Shown here one piece after another: positions 1-8,304 of a DNA stretch of 16,055 bases; position 1 is the stretch's first letter; every line of letters starts with the position of its first letter. Position numbers and translations under genes: made by a program. The notes beneath the pieces were generated by a model, which did no database searches, was not told the origin of the DNA, and worked only from the letters and a program-made list of their open reading frames with translations. The stretch lies in contig JAEZVF010000011.1 in the NCBI GenBank assembly GCA_023443225.1, positions 1-16,055 of the forward strand, written 5' to 3'. Source of the DNA: Bacillota bacterium. Lineage in GTDB: Bacteria; Bacillota; Clostridia; Lachnospirales; Lachnospiraceae.

Positions 1-1
1 T

Positions 2-973
2 GAAGATAAATATGATAGAAAGAAAGTAAACTATGTATTCATTGATGAAGTACAAATGTGTGAGCAGTTTGAACTGACTATAAATAGCCTACATTCTACA
101 GGGAAATATGATATTTACGTTACAGGCTCCAATGCGTTCTTATTAAGCAGTGATCTAGCAACCTTATTTACAGGTCGTACTTATGAAATTGAAGTGTATC
201 CATTTTCTTTTTCTGAGTACCTGCGATATTACAAAATGGCAGATATCCAAACAGCATTTGATCGATATATGAAAGAAGGTGGAATGTCGGGCTCGTATTT
301 GTATAAAGAGCAGGAAGAAAAGTATAAGTATCTTGCAGATATATTTGATACGCTGATTCTACGGGATATTCGGCAAAAGTATAAAATAAGAAATATCGTT
401 CTGATGGATAAGATTGCTGAATTTATGATGGATAATATTTCGAATTTGACATCATCAAGAAAAATAGCAGATACACTTACGAAAAATGCAGACAAAATTA
501 ATCATAAGACAGTCGGTTCGTATCTTGATTATTTATGTAATGCGTTTGCATTTTACAAGGTTAGGAGATATGACATCCGTGGGAAAAAATATTTAACATC
601 TAATGAAAAGTATTACCTAAGTGATCATGCGTTTCGATATGCTAAGTTAGGAACCAGAAATCTTGATTATGGTAGGGTGATGGAAAATATAATTGCACTT
701 GAATTAATGAGAAGGGGTTACGAAATATATGTAGGTGTGCTTTATAAAAAAGAAATTGACTTTGTTGCAGTCAAACAAAATGAAAAGCTTTATATCCAGG
801 TGTCTGATGATATTTCTAATGAAAAGACTTTTTCGAGAGAAGTTGATTCATTACTTACGATAAAAGACGCATATCCTAAGTTGTTAATTGCAAGAACAAG
901 ACATGAACAGTATCAATATGAAGGGATACAGGTCATAGATATAGCGGAGTGGTTGAACAACCTAAATAATTGA
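2..973 (+). CDS. DUF4143-type AAA ATPase, 5' end outside window
   Basis: The reading frame is open from base 2 and ends at TGA 971-973, so the gene starts upstream of the window. The first visible residues contain a Walker B strand (VNYVFIDEVQ), followed by a sensor-type segment (YVTGSNAFLLSSDLATLFTGR) and the EVYPFSFSEYL motif. These are characteristic of the bacterial ATPases with an N-terminal AAA domain and a C-terminal DUF4143 domain with a nuclease-like fold. The C-terminal part contains ALELMRRGYEIYVG and KEIDFVAVK, which resembles the restriction-endonuclease-like core of DUF4143 (ExxL...G, then D-F-V-A). The Walker A part is missing because of the window edge. Family members are widespread in islands and have no settled function. 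A second member of the family begins at the other end of the window. The family call is solid; the biological role is unknown. Confidence 0.85.
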   Translation, partial: EDKYDRKKVNYVFIDEVQMCEQFELTINSLHSTGKYDIYVTGSNAFLLSSDLATLFTGRTYEIEVYPFSFSEYLRYYKMADIQTAFDRYMKEGGMSGSYLYKEQEEKYKYLADIFDTLILRDIRQKYKIRNIVLMDKIAEFMMDNISNLTSSRKIADTLTKNADKINHKTVGSYLDYLCNAFAFYKVRRYDIRGKKYLTSNEKYYLSDHAFRYAKLGTRNLDYGRVMENIIALELMRRGYEIYVGVLYKKEIDFVAVKQNEKLYIQVSDDISNEKTFSREVDSLLTIKDAYPKLLIARTRHEQYQYEGIQVIDIAEWLNNLNN

Positions 974-1353
974 GGAGCTTCTTCGCGGGAAAAATACTCT
1001 TCCGCCAAGGAACCAATAGGTCTTCACGACATCATTTTTGTCGACTCAAGGCACGTCGAGTGTGTAATAATGATGACGAATAGTGGTTCTAAGGGCAAAT
1101 GAGGCGGGCCAACTACTATATGTAGTGGTTTTGGAGCAAAAAATGAGCAAAAATTGAGGCAAAAAACTGCGATTTTTGACCCCGTTTTTTGGGGCGTTTC
1201 ATAGATGACATTCGGTATTTCAGAGTCCATGCTTGAATTTCTCATGGCTGGACAATAAAATGATAAAGGATAGTATAGAACACACAAACAAAAAGGAATT
1301 TATCGAATGGTTGAACAGAACAACAATAATATTAATTTATGTTGAGGTAAAAG
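974..1353. other. Intergenic stretch between ATPase and GIY-YIG gene
   Basis: No convincing coding sequence lies here. The first 240 bases hold a copy of the repeated structured element described separately. The remainder is AT-rich, with a ribosome binding site (GAGG at 1344-1347, six bases before the ATG at 1354) for the next gene. A short frame around 1294 reads EFIEWLN, faintly like the ATPase C-terminus, but it is too short to call. Confidence 0.6.
988..1210 (+). repeat. Structured repeat element, copy 1 (internally deleted)
   Basis: This segment is homologous to 11935-12300. The 5' block 1002-1056 matches 11950-12004 at 54 of 55 positions. After it, about 120 bases present in copy 2 are missing. 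Similarity then resumes from about 1060 to the shared end ATAGATGACA (1201-1210). Visible hairpins are GACA/TGTC around a short loop (1028-1042), ACTAC/GTAGT around TATAT, CAAAAAT/ATTTTTG with an inner GCA/TGC, and CCCC/GGGG near 1180-1196. Three of these occupy the same places as hairpins in copy 2 but with different base pairs, which suggests conserved RNA structure. The strand is inferred from the direction of flanking genes. Function unknown. Confidence 0.65.
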
Positions 1354-2065
1354 ATGGATGATAAAACAATTATTCATTTTGGGATAACTATGTCATTAAG
1401 AACTCGTGGTTATAAATTAACTCGTGAGAATTATGCTATTATTTCAAATAAGAGTACACATGGAAATAACATGATATATACAGGCACTGAAAAGGAACGA
1501 TGAGAAACTTATAGAGGCTTATTCTGAGATTTATGCTGATAAAGAAGGGATTATTTATAGAGATGATTGGTGTAAAAAGCATTTAATCGAAGTTATGCAG
1601 AATTTCGACCTCAATATGAATTTCTTTGAGAGATTGGACCATGTTAAGTTTGAGGATGAAGTAGCACAATTTCTTAAGAAAGCTAGGTTTTTTGAAATTA
1701 CAGACTTGAGCGAATATTCCTGCCCAGGATATTACGTAATGATTCTTGATAAATATTGTCAACTTTATGTTGGAACGACGGGAGATATTAAGAATAGAAT
1801 CAGACAGCATTGGGCGGGAGGTAAGTTGAAATTTGACAGGTTGATATGCGGCCAAATTACTAAGTCAAAGTTATCTATTGATAGTTTTAGAGCATTGGAT
1901 ACGACAAGAATACTTGTTTATCTAACTGATGATATATATTGTAAAGAAGATGAATTTATTAATTATTTTTCAAATGAATTTGTATGTAATAGGATAGGTG
2001 GAGGAAACATGGAATTTGGTGTATTAAGTGCTTCGGAAAATATGAAAACAAGGGACTTAGAATAA
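1354..2065 (+). pseudogene. GIY-YIG domain protein gene, frameshifted
   Basis: The gene starts at ATG 1354 (GAGG six bases upstream) and reads MDDKTIIHFGITMSLRTRG onward for 49 codons to a TGA at 1501. The homologous frame continues one register over (NDEKLIEAYSEIYADKEG, then WCKKHLIEVMQ) to the stop ending at 2065. Removing one base near 1491-1496 joins the frames into about 236 residues. The second half carries the GIY-YIG signature: PGYYVMIL, then LYVGTTGDIKNRIRQHW, which supply the two tyrosine strands, the conserved glycine and the following arginine. Such domains are nicks-and-cleavage endonuclease modules. The architecture with an N-terminal helical region is seen in uncharacterised Bacillota proteins. 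An internal start at ATG 1595 could still give a 156-residue protein containing the GIY-YIG core. Confidence 0.75.
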
Positions 2066-2111
2066 ACAAATTCCAATCTATCAATGATTTAATGAGGATA
2101 GAGGTGACCTA

Positions 2112-2750
2112 ATGGCAAAGTTAGGAGTGATTACAATAAGTTTGATTGATATGATGCCCGATGAAGTAAAGAAAAAATTGCACCGGAAAACGTATAATGA
2201 AAACGAAACGATTCTTTTCGCAGAGAACGAAAACAATTATGTTTATTTTTTGATTGAGGGAAAAGCCGAAGCCTATGTACCGAATCTGCAAGGCTCCTTT
2301 GCAACTATACATCTTTATGAACCCGGAAGTTTTTTTGGCGAGTTGGAACAATTCTATGTTGGTAGGAAGCCAGTTGAGATTTCTGCTATGACACCCTGTG
2401 TTGCGTATGCGCTTCACAGGGAGGACTTCTTTGACTGGATGAAAAAAGATTTTGAAGTTACGAAGTTCATAATAAGGGAAATTGCATATAAGCTAATCAT
2501 AAATAGTGAATACATCGAGGAAGTTTCGCTTTTAACAGTCAAGGAGCGACTGTTGCGCTGTGTGACTACCCACTATCGCCGGGGAGATATAGACAAACTC
2601 ACCAAGGAGCAGATAACAAAGGAAACCAAAGCTCCAATGAGAAGTATCAATCGGGCGATAGCGGAGTGTGATAGGCAAGGGATATTGTCTTATAAAAATC
2701 AAGAATTATTAATCTTGGACATAACAAAATTGCAAAATATACCTGGTTAA
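2112..2750 (+). CDS. Crp/Fnr-family transcriptional regulator
   Basis: This 212-residue protein has the size and two-domain layout of Crp/Fnr regulators. The N-terminal cyclic-nucleotide-binding-like beta barrel spans roughly residues 15-115 (NENETILFAENENNYVYFL, then GSFFGELEQFYVGRKP). A long dimerisation helix and a winged helix-turn-helix follow at about 145-205 (LTKEQITKETKAPMRSINRAI). The start at ATG 2112 is supported by GAGGTGA just upstream. No cysteine cluster of the Fnr iron-sulfur type is present at the N-terminus, so oxygen sensing through a 4Fe-4S cluster is unlikely; the ligand is unknown. It lies 46 bases downstream of the broken GIY-YIG gene and ends at a strong hairpin. Targets are not evident, although several palindromes occur in the window. 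Confidence 0.9.
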   Translation: MAKLGVITISLIDMMPDEVKKKLHRKTYNENETILFAENENNYVYFLIEGKAEAYVPNLQGSFATIHLYEPGSFFGELEQFYVGRKPVEISAMTPCVAYALHREDFFDWMKKDFEVTKFIIREIAYKLIINSEYIEEVSLLTVKERLLRCVTTHYRRGDIDKLTKEQITKETKAPMRSINRAIAECDRQGILSYKNQELLILDITKLQNIPG

Positions 2751-2754
2751 ATGC

Positions 2755-2805
2755 CAAACCTCCCAATAGCCCATTCCTCGGTGCATGGACTTATTGGGAG
2801 GTTTG
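2755..2805. terminator. Shared hairpin terminator between convergent genes
   Basis: A perfect 14-bp inverted repeat (CAAACCTCCCAATA at 2755-2768 and its complement at 2792-2805) encloses a 23-base loop. It sits 5 bases after the stop of the regulator and 16 bases before the end of the convergent acetyltransferase gene, so it probably terminates transcription from both sides. The uridine tract is poor, so some rho dependence is possible. Confidence 0.75.
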
Positions 2806-2820
2806 CTTTAGCATCTGATG

Positions 2821-3318
2821 TTAGTTGATTAAGCTGTACATACAGGCATCAAAAAACTGTCCGTTCTTAAATACAGATTTTCTCAACACGCCTTCCATTA
2901 CAAAACCGCATTTTTCTAAGACTTTACAGGAGCCTTTATTATAAGCGTAAACTGCCGCATAGACTCTCGCAAGATTGAGTTCTTCAAATGCGAAGCGGCA
3001 CATTTCTTTGACAGCATCGGTGACAATCCCTTTGCCCCAATACTCTTCGGCTAACCAATAGCCGATTTCTGCGCTCTTTGTGTTAACATCTTCTCCCAAT
3101 GTTAGGCCGATACCACCAATAGCTTGATTCTCATAAAAGATGGCACGGTTAATTTGCTTATTCTCCGGGGTATTCATACAAAACTCTATAAATTGCCGCG
3201 CATTTTCTTCTGTATAGGGGTGCGGGAAAATATCACGCAGGTTGTCTGCGATTTTTTTGTTATTGGCGAATCTGATCAAATCACTGACATAATTGTAAGA
3301 CCATTTTTTTAATTCCAT
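2821..3318 (-). CDS. GNAT-family N-acetyltransferase (RimJ/RimL-like)
   Basis: The 165-residue protein matches the small Acetyltransf_3 type of GNAT enzymes, which move acetyl from acetyl-CoA to an amine. The acetyl-CoA-binding motif A is visible at residues 91-102 (EEYWGKGIVTDA), preceded by the beta strand SAEIGYWLA. The motif B region NKGSCKVLEKCGFVMEGVLR (about 127-146) is typical of RimJ/RimL-like proteins. The start at 3318 has an excellent GAGGAGGAGG ribosome binding site. The gene follows the synthetase-like gene by 15 bases and is probably cotranscribed with it. The substrate cannot be read from the sequence; possibilities include a protein N-terminus, an aminoglycoside-like compound or an aminoacyl nucleotide. 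Confidence 0.9.
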   Translation of the reverse strand: MELKKWSYNYVSDLIRFANNKKIADNLRDIFPHPYTEENARQFIEFCMNTPENKQINRAIFYENQAIGGIGLTLGEDVNTKSAEIGYWLAEEYWGKGIVTDAVKEMCRFAFEELNLARVYAAVYAYNKGSCKVLEKCGFVMEGVLRKSVFKNGQFFDACMYSLIN

Positions 3319-3333
3319 CGTCCTCCTCCTCTC

Positions 3334-4260
3334 TCATTCACTAAACAAAAGAAACCGATCTAAGCCGATTCCGCTTATCAAACATCGTTCTTTTTTACTT
3401 CCGAGCATTTGGCAAATCCAATCAACAAATCCACCATCACCAATCATAATTTTTTCATGCTCAGTTTCCATATATATCTGAAAATTGATGCCTTGATAAT
3501 ACTTGTTGTCTACATCGTCATAATCAAAGGAAAGCAGCGTATCAGGAAATGCTGTTTGTACAACCGCGGTCATTTTGTCAAAAAAGCCATCGCCGTCTGT
3601 GTACCCGCCTCTTTTCCGTAAAACGATGGATAACTTTGCATTGAAGTGTTCTTGAAGCAACTCTTTATAAAAATTCAAGTGCTTCTTGAGTAGCTCTTTT
3701 TCACAGGCATAAGACCCTATATCTTTCCCCGAAGACACCATGCAAAAAAGGCCGAAATGGGCAAAAAAACCTTTACCTGAAAACGCTTGGGCCCGAACAG
3801 CTCTTACGGTTGTAGCATAATGCAAAGGGGGCGTATTACTCTCCGTCCTACGCTTTAGTCTGTCAGCAATAATGATAGCCATCATATTAGAGGGGTCGGA
3901 CAGTGTTTCCGTACCGCGCAATGCGCTTACAACATTGTATTGGTCTACGCAACCAAAAACGCTACAACTGCCAAGGGGCGCAGAGGGCGAAAGCAGAACA
4001 GTTTGCATATCCATTTTCTGTGCCGCGTTCAATAGCTGTGTTTCTAAAGCATGGAATTTGGCAGGGTCAATATCACTGGGGGTAGAGAAACGGTTAACTT
4101 GATACGCCTTTAAGACATCCACAGGGGTAAACTTATCCGTTTGCTTTTCAAACAGTTCTAACAACAGCGAATTTAAGTCTGCCTTTGAAAGAGAAAGAAG
4201 TTTATCTATTATTTTTTGATCGCCAATTTGCGCCAAAATTCTATCTAAAATTGTACTCAT
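3334..4260 (-). CDS. Class II aminoacyl-tRNA-synthetase-like protein
   Basis: This 308-residue protein has no obvious tRNA-binding extension. It shows class II synthetase core features in the right order, most like HisS/HisZ. Around residues 90-125 there is a SAPLGSCSVFGCVDQYNVVSAL segment followed by LRGTETLSDPSN, resembling the LRPE..T region. A motif-2-like strand follows (TTVRAVRAQAFSG, then FFAHFGLFCMV). A C-terminal IGDGGFVDWICQMLG leads into the motif 3-like GIGLDR at 297-302. The N-terminal 85 residues look helical. Paralogs of this kind often act outside translation, for example as HisZ-type regulatory subunits or as amino-acid-activating enzymes. It heads an operon with a GNAT acetyltransferase. 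The ribosome binding site is AAGGTGGTG. The fold assignment is inferred from motifs; the substrate is unknown. Confidence 0.65.
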   Translation of the reverse strand: MSTILDRILAQIGDQKIIDKLLSLSKADLNSLLLELFEKQTDKFTPVDVLKAYQVNRFSTPSDIDPAKFHALETQLLNAAQKMDMQTVLLSPSAPLGSCSVFGCVDQYNVVSALRGTETLSDPSNMMAIIIADRLKRRTESNTPPLHYATTVRAVRAQAFSGKGFFAHFGLFCMVSSGKDIGSYACEKELLKKHLNFYKELLQEHFNAKLSIVLRKRGGYTDGDGFFDKMTAVVQTAFPDTLLSFDYDDVDNKYYQGINFQIYMETEHEKIMIGDGGFVDWICQMLGSKKERCLISGIGLDRFLLFSE

Positions 4261-4400
4261 ATGGACACCACCTTATTACTGATCTTAATTTATACATCCT
4301 AATTATAGCCCTGTTAGGTGCGCTTATAAAGGTCAACTGACCAAAGTATCATCAGGATATATTATTTGTTCCTCCACTAAACAGCAAGGATAAATTCAAA
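4261..4400 (-). promoter_or_regulatory. Probable promoter/operator region of synthetase-like operon
   Basis: On the minus strand a TATAAT box (4302-4307) lies about 42 bases upstream of the start codon. The nearest TTGACC (4331-4336) is 23 bases further up, too far for a standard promoter, so the -35 is uncertain. That TTGACC is part of a palindrome, GGTCA-AC-TGACC at 4331-4342, which could be an operator. Confidence 0.4.
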
Positions 4401-4437
4401 GATAGCGGAGTCACATAACTCTGATGTCTTTTTTTTT
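4401..4437 (+). terminator. Rho-independent terminator
   Basis: An 11-base arm starting GATAGCGGAG (4401-4411) pairs at 10 of 11 positions, counting G-U pairs, with 4418-4428 around a 6-base loop. Nine T follow (4429-4437). No intact plus-strand gene lies upstream, so this may be the end of a lost transcription unit or an attenuator of the gene at 4570. Confidence 0.7.
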
Positions 4438-4486
4438 ATATAACCCCAAAACAATTTAATAAATGCTGCCTTCGGGCAAGAGTATG

Positions 4487-4529
4487 AGAGGCTATGTTTT
4501 TCTTAATTGAGAAGCATCGCCTCTTTTTT
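4487..4529 (+). terminator. Terminator-like hairpin in leader of truncated gene
   Basis: AGAGGC (4487-4492) pairs with GCCTCT (4519-4524), with additional imperfect pairing inside (ATG near 4494 with CAT near 4515). A run of six T follows. It lies about 40 bases before the ATG at 4570 and may be an attenuator or the end of an upstream unit. A small CTGCCTTCGGGCAAG hairpin precedes it. Confidence 0.6.
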
Positions 4530-4569
4530 ATTGTCCAATGTAGCGCAAAATGAAATGGAGGAAACCAAA

Positions 4570-5004
4570 ATGGCCAACGAAAAAATGCGCATCTTTTTCC
4601 CGCTGAAGATTTTTACCTATCCTCAGTATGACTGCTCGGAGGATGAGCGGGAGGATATCTCGTCCAGGGGTGCGGTGGCATATGAGGATCAAATCCTAGC
4701 TGCCATAGCAAAGGAGAACCGGCACTTTGAAAATGACCGAGGCCTTGCTGAGTACATTCATGACGATGCTCTCAAAGAAAAGGTGCATAGTCTCTACCCG
4801 ACAGTGGAGGTTGTTGATGGCGAGCTGTGGGGAGTCATGACTGCAGGACTGAAGGAGACTCTCACCGGAGAAGAAACCGCTGCGCTTCTGGACTATGTGT
4901 GCGGTCAGAACTCTGATGGTTATGTACTGAAAAATAATATGCGACGAAGCAGACCAAAAAACAGGTTAATACCTACACTTATGGTACTTTATCATCGCAT
5001 ATGA
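4570..5004 (+). pseudogene. Small accessory-element protein (DUF6329-like), 3' end replaced by mobile element
   Basis: The start is ATG 4570, preceded by GGAGG eight bases upstream. The protein opens MANEKMRIFFPLKIFTYPQ and runs through GAVAYEDQILAAIAKEN, HSLYPTVEVVDGELWGVMT and ALLDYVCGQNSDGY. This resembles small cytosolic proteins of clostridial conjugative elements annotated as DUF6329, whose usual C-terminus continues with an aromatic, Gly-Glu-Gly-rich tail. Here the natural sequence stops at about SDGY (near 4923). The last 27 or so codons are read from the inverted repeat of the adjacent RIT element, ending at TGA 5002-5004. The gene is therefore a truncated, chimeric remnant. The GC content of this stretch is higher than that of the surrounding AT-rich genes. 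The family assignment is from remembered motif patterns and is moderate. Confidence 0.55.
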
Positions 5005-5008
5005 TTTT
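4915..5008. repeat. RIT left inverted repeat
   Basis: This aligns to the reverse complement of 8305-8399 with scattered mismatches and one gap. It shares the 13-base outer end GATGGTTATGTAC and an internal perfect 18-base block, TAATACCTACACTTATGG. Inside the repeat, AATAATATGCGA (about 4933-4944) and TCGCATATGATT (about 4994-5006) form an imperfect inverted pair, probably recombinase-binding arms. Confidence 0.88.
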
Positions 5009-5013
5009 GCTTT

Positions 5014-6045
5014 TTACACCAGCCTTGAGAGCTTTCGAATCAAATCCTCATCATCATTCCAGTCGGCGAGTGTGGAGCCTGTGATTTCGGGGTATGCGTT
5101 TTCCAAGGCATCTCGCTTACGCTCTGTATCAATGCGCGCATACACCTCTGTAGTTGCAATGTCGACATGTCCAAGGATATCGCGAATGTATATAAGATCA
5201 ATTCCAGCTTGGTAAAGATGCATCGCTTTTGAGTGACGAAAAATATGCGGCGAAATTGTAAAGTCGGGTAATAATGAAGACACCTCCCTTGCGCGTTTCT
5301 CATACTTTTCAAGAATATACGATATGCCCTTGCGGGTATATGCCGCATGATGCCTATTCATAAATAATGGTCTGTCACATCCATATGGATTTTCAATTCG
5401 CTGATCTTCGAGATATCGGCTCAATAGACTGACGGTATTTTTCATGAGAGGTACATGCCTTGTCTTTCGCCCCTTGCCTGTAAGCGTTACTATGGCGGGT
5501 GACTCTAACCGGAGATCCCTGACACGCAAATCGCAGAGCTCCTGTACTCTCGCACCAGTATCATACAGGACTGTCATAAGCACTAATTCCCGGCGTTCAT
5601 AAACATTTGCTTTGTCAGGCATTGAAAGAAGTAGCTTTAGCATGTCTGGGGTAAGGTATCCTATCACTGGCTTTGTACACCGTTTTTTTGGGATAGACAG
5701 TATTTTCTGGCAAAGAAGAAGGTGCTCTGGCGCTTCAATCTGAACATATTTAAAGAATGAGTTGATTGCTGTTCTCCGATTGTTACGGGAAATGGGACTG
5801 CATCCCCGTGTTTTCTCTAACCAGTCATAATACTCTCTAACGAGTGTATCGGAGATCTTGGATAGCGTCAGCCGTTCCGGCTGAATACCTTTCTCATTTT
5901 TGCAGAAAACCAAAAACAGCTTAAAGGTGTCCCTATAGGTTTTAAGGGTGTTGCGGCTAGAATTGCGCTGTCCGGCAAGGTAGTCAGTCAGATAGCGGGT
6001 GAGGTGGTAAGAAAAGTCACTCGGCTTCACACAGATCACCTCCAA
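5014..6045 (-). CDS. ritC: Tyrosine recombinase, third of trio (RitC), intact
   Basis: This 343-residue protein is the only undamaged recombinase of the trio. An N-terminal SAM-like core-binding domain spans about residues 15-110 (SRNTLKTYRDTFKLFLVFC). The catalytic domain keeps all expected residues: Arg166 in DTGARVQEL, the lysine in GKGRKTRHVPL (about 191-194), His267 and Arg270 in PHIFRHS, His293 in LGHVD and the nucleophile Tyr302 in TTEVYARID. Its start codon lies inside the 3' end of the preceding recombinase (29-base overlap), which suggests translational coupling. The stop lies 5 bases inside the left inverted repeat. In RIT elements this protein is thought to act with the other two; whether it alone can work is unknown. 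Confidence 0.92.
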   Translation of the reverse strand: MEVICVKPSDFSYHLTRYLTDYLAGQRNSSRNTLKTYRDTFKLFLVFCKNEKGIQPERLTLSKISDTLVREYYDWLEKTRGCSPISRNNRRTAINSFFKYVQIEAPEHLLLCQKILSIPKKRCTKPVIGYLTPDMLKLLLSMPDKANVYERRELVLMTVLYDTGARVQELCDLRVRDLRLESPAIVTLTGKGRKTRHVPLMKNTVSLLSRYLEDQRIENPYGCDRPLFMNRHHAAYTRKGISYILEKYEKRAREVSSLLPDFTISPHIFRHSKAMHLYQAGIDLIYIRDILGHVDIATTEVYARIDTERKRDALENAYPEITGSTLADWNDDEDLIRKLSRLV

Positions 6046-7010
6046 TCTCCGGAATCAAGTGAGGATAGCTTTCTTCCAGTCTGGCGGAAATGCTGGGGTA
6101 CAGATCGGCCGTAAGTCTTAAATAATACGCCGTGTAGCGAAAAAGCGTATGCCCCATGTAAACCCGTAGATAAGGAGAACAGGTATTCAGATCCCTGCCC
6201 TCTTCAACCCACCGTTTCAGGCAATGAACGGCAAAGGTATGCCGGAAATCATGAATCCTAATAGGATTTCTGCGTCCCCCATGAGATATACCGGCATTTC
6301 TTAAAAATCTGCGGAAATTTCCATAAATGTTCATGTAAGTGATTTTTTCTTGTGGTGGTAATGGAAAGAAGTAGAGATATTCCTGCTTACCTCTATGTAC
6401 TGCATCCCAATAATTCATGCATAGTAATCGCATTTCCTCCGACATGGGAACATAACGTTCGTTGCCGTTTTTGATTCCCTGATTGTGAGAACTCCATGAA
6501 CCAAATCAACATCACAGGTTTTAAGCGATATTGCCTCGGAACTACGAAGACCGCAGCAATAGAGCAAACGGAAGAATACTGGCATGATATAGTGGCAAAG
6601 TGGTGCCGCACATGTATATCGGCAATCATCAGTCGCAGCAAAAAATCTTTGAAGTTCATCCATGCTGTATATATGCGGCGTATACCAGTGATCAGGTGGA
6701 AGAGTATTAACTGGAAAAACTATGCTGCAATCCCCATATTACATAGATACGTCCCTAGATGGCTAACCGGAGTCATTGAAAGTCTGATAGTTTTTGGCTT
6801 GCCGCTGCGACACAAGGAGAACCACTCCAGCACCACTTCCTTGCTGAGAATAGTTTGTTCTGGATAATGTCCGGCGCAAAAGCTATCAAAACGCTTGAGA
6901 ACCACCGCTGGGCCATAGTATTCCAGTCCTAATCCGTGCTTCAATGCTATCAGACCCAGAATGGCTTCCTTGAAACTACTTTGAAAAACGAAATTATTAA
7001 ATTCAGCCAT
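6017..7010 (-). pseudogene. ritB: Tyrosine recombinase, second of trio (RitB), two frameshifts
   Basis: Three overlapping frames together make one recombinase of about 330 residues. The N-terminal part (from ATG 7010, with GGTGAG seven bases upstream, or ATG 7025) reads MAEFNNFVFQSSFKEAIL to NMGIAA, where the frame breaks at about 6719. One added base restores VFPVNTLPPDHWYTPHIYS. A second break falls in a five-T run (6468-6472): adding one base turns SKTATN into SKNGNERYVPMSEE. All catalytic motifs are recognisable: CGLRSSEAI, the beta-hairpin lysine SKNG, HDFRHTF, YMGHTL and the tyrosine of TAYYL. Both lesions are single-base losses, so sequencing error at a homopolymer is possible for the second. 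The ends overlap or abut those of both neighbours, as expected for a RIT operon. Confidence 0.85.
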
Positions 7011-7014
7011 ACGA

Positions 7015-8226
7015 TTACTCACCATCCTCTCCGAGGCTCAGTGCACAGTCACGCAGTCGCTCAATATCCGTTTGCAGATAAATGGCTGTAGAATTGGAGG
7101 AGGTATGTCCTAAAATGTTAGAGATCATGTGCAGTGAAGCATTATCTTGCAAGAGCGTAGTCGCCAGCGAATGCCGCAGGGAATGCATTCCATTTCTTCG
7201 CTTCTGTACAATAGGTAGCCGTGCACGCATCATATATTTTTCAATTGTTTTGTACAAATGATTTCTCTCTGACAGGGGTCCATACGGAGCAAGGTGTGTC
7301 AAAAAGACATAGGACGAATCTACTTGGGGACGAGCATTTTCCACATAATAAATGATTGCCCATCCTACGTCACGTAAAAGTGGAAGAGCTATTGGCACTC
7401 CCGTTTTGGACTGAACGAATTCAATGGTATTTGACGACCATTTCAGATTTTCAAATTTTAATTTTTTTAAATCACCAGAGCGGATTCCAAGGCGTGCTAC
7501 CATCAATACCATGGCATAATCTCTTTTTTCACTGGGATTGTTACGGTCAATAGCGTTTAAAAGCGCAAATACTTCGTCTTTTGTCCAAAAGGAAGGTAAT
7601 TTATGATGCTCTGTTTGCTTGATTCGCCCGATTTTGGCAGATAAGTCATGAGGAATGTCTTCATTTCTATATAGGTATCGCAAAATAAGACGGACAGCCC
7701 CCAAGGTATGCTTGATCGTAACTGAGGAATATTCCTGTAATGTGCTGATGTACCTGAAGATATGCGCAGCCTCCATATTCACGATGTCGTTTAACCCGCT
7801 TTTCTCCAGATATGAAAGAAAGGTTGCACTATGTGCGAGCTAGTTGTCGATTGTACTGGCGGAATAATTAAATTCGGTAAGATGTGAGGCATAATGATTC
7901 AAAAGTTCATTATACGTCTTGTTTTCCAGCAAATGAGCCACAGAGTAATATCTGTTTAAAATAATTCCGGAACGCTGATAACTATCAAGCATTAGAATGC
8001 CTCGCTTCATGAGATTTCTGTACCCCTTTTGACAATGCTCAGCACCGCGCGCAGCCAGATATTCCTGAGCAATATCAAAATCAAACTCGCGGCATCCGAC
8101 CGAGTTGAAATATCTGGCCATGCTATTCCAAAAATATCGGTAATTGTCGATACCGTATTGTGAATTGCCTCTCCTTTCAAGTGCCTGTAAAACTTCTGTT
8201 ATCAGTTCCTCTACTGTTTTTTTCAT
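7015..8226 (-). pseudogene. ritA: Tyrosine recombinase, first of trio (RitA), one internal TAG
   Basis: A single frame of 403 codons from ATG 8226 (AGGAGG six bases upstream) to TGA 7015-7017 is interrupted only by a TAG at codon 129 (7840-7842). The sequence before it ends SASTIDN; the sequence after it continues LAHSATFLSYLEKSG without a shift, so one substitution (for example CAG to TAG) explains it. The catalytic domain is intact: Arg249 (GIRSGDL), Lys274 (SKTGVP), His348, Arg351 and His352 (HSLRHS), His374 (LGHTS) and Tyr383 (TAIYL). A shorter product starting at ATG 7782 would lack most of the N-terminal core-binding domain. The gene leads the three-recombinase operon and lies 78 bases from the right inverted repeat. 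Confidence 0.88.
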
Positions 8227-8240
8227 GGAAAACCTCCTGG

Positions 8241-8280
8241 ATTTGAAGTGATTTCACACAAAGTGAAATCCTATTCAAAT
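8241..8280 (-). promoter_or_regulatory. Nested palindrome in the leader of the recombinase operon
   Basis: ATTTGAA (8241-8247) and TTCAAAT (8274-8280) enclose a perfect 8-bp stem GATTTCAC/GTGAAATC (8250-8257 and 8263-8270) with a 5-base loop. It lies 15-54 bases upstream of the ritA start, between the inverted repeat and the ribosome binding site. It could be an operator bound by a recombinase or a leader hairpin. Confidence 0.55.
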
Positions 8281-8304
8281 ATTAAGGAAGTCTATGGAAT
8301 TTGT

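Noticed and set aside
1294..1350. Duplicated ATPase C-terminus (EFIEWLN)
   Set aside because: Only a few residues match; too short to support.
4507..4569. Upstream extension of the small gene from TTG 4507
   Set aside because: The stretch lies over the terminator-like hairpin, and the ATG at 4570 has a proper GGAGG site.
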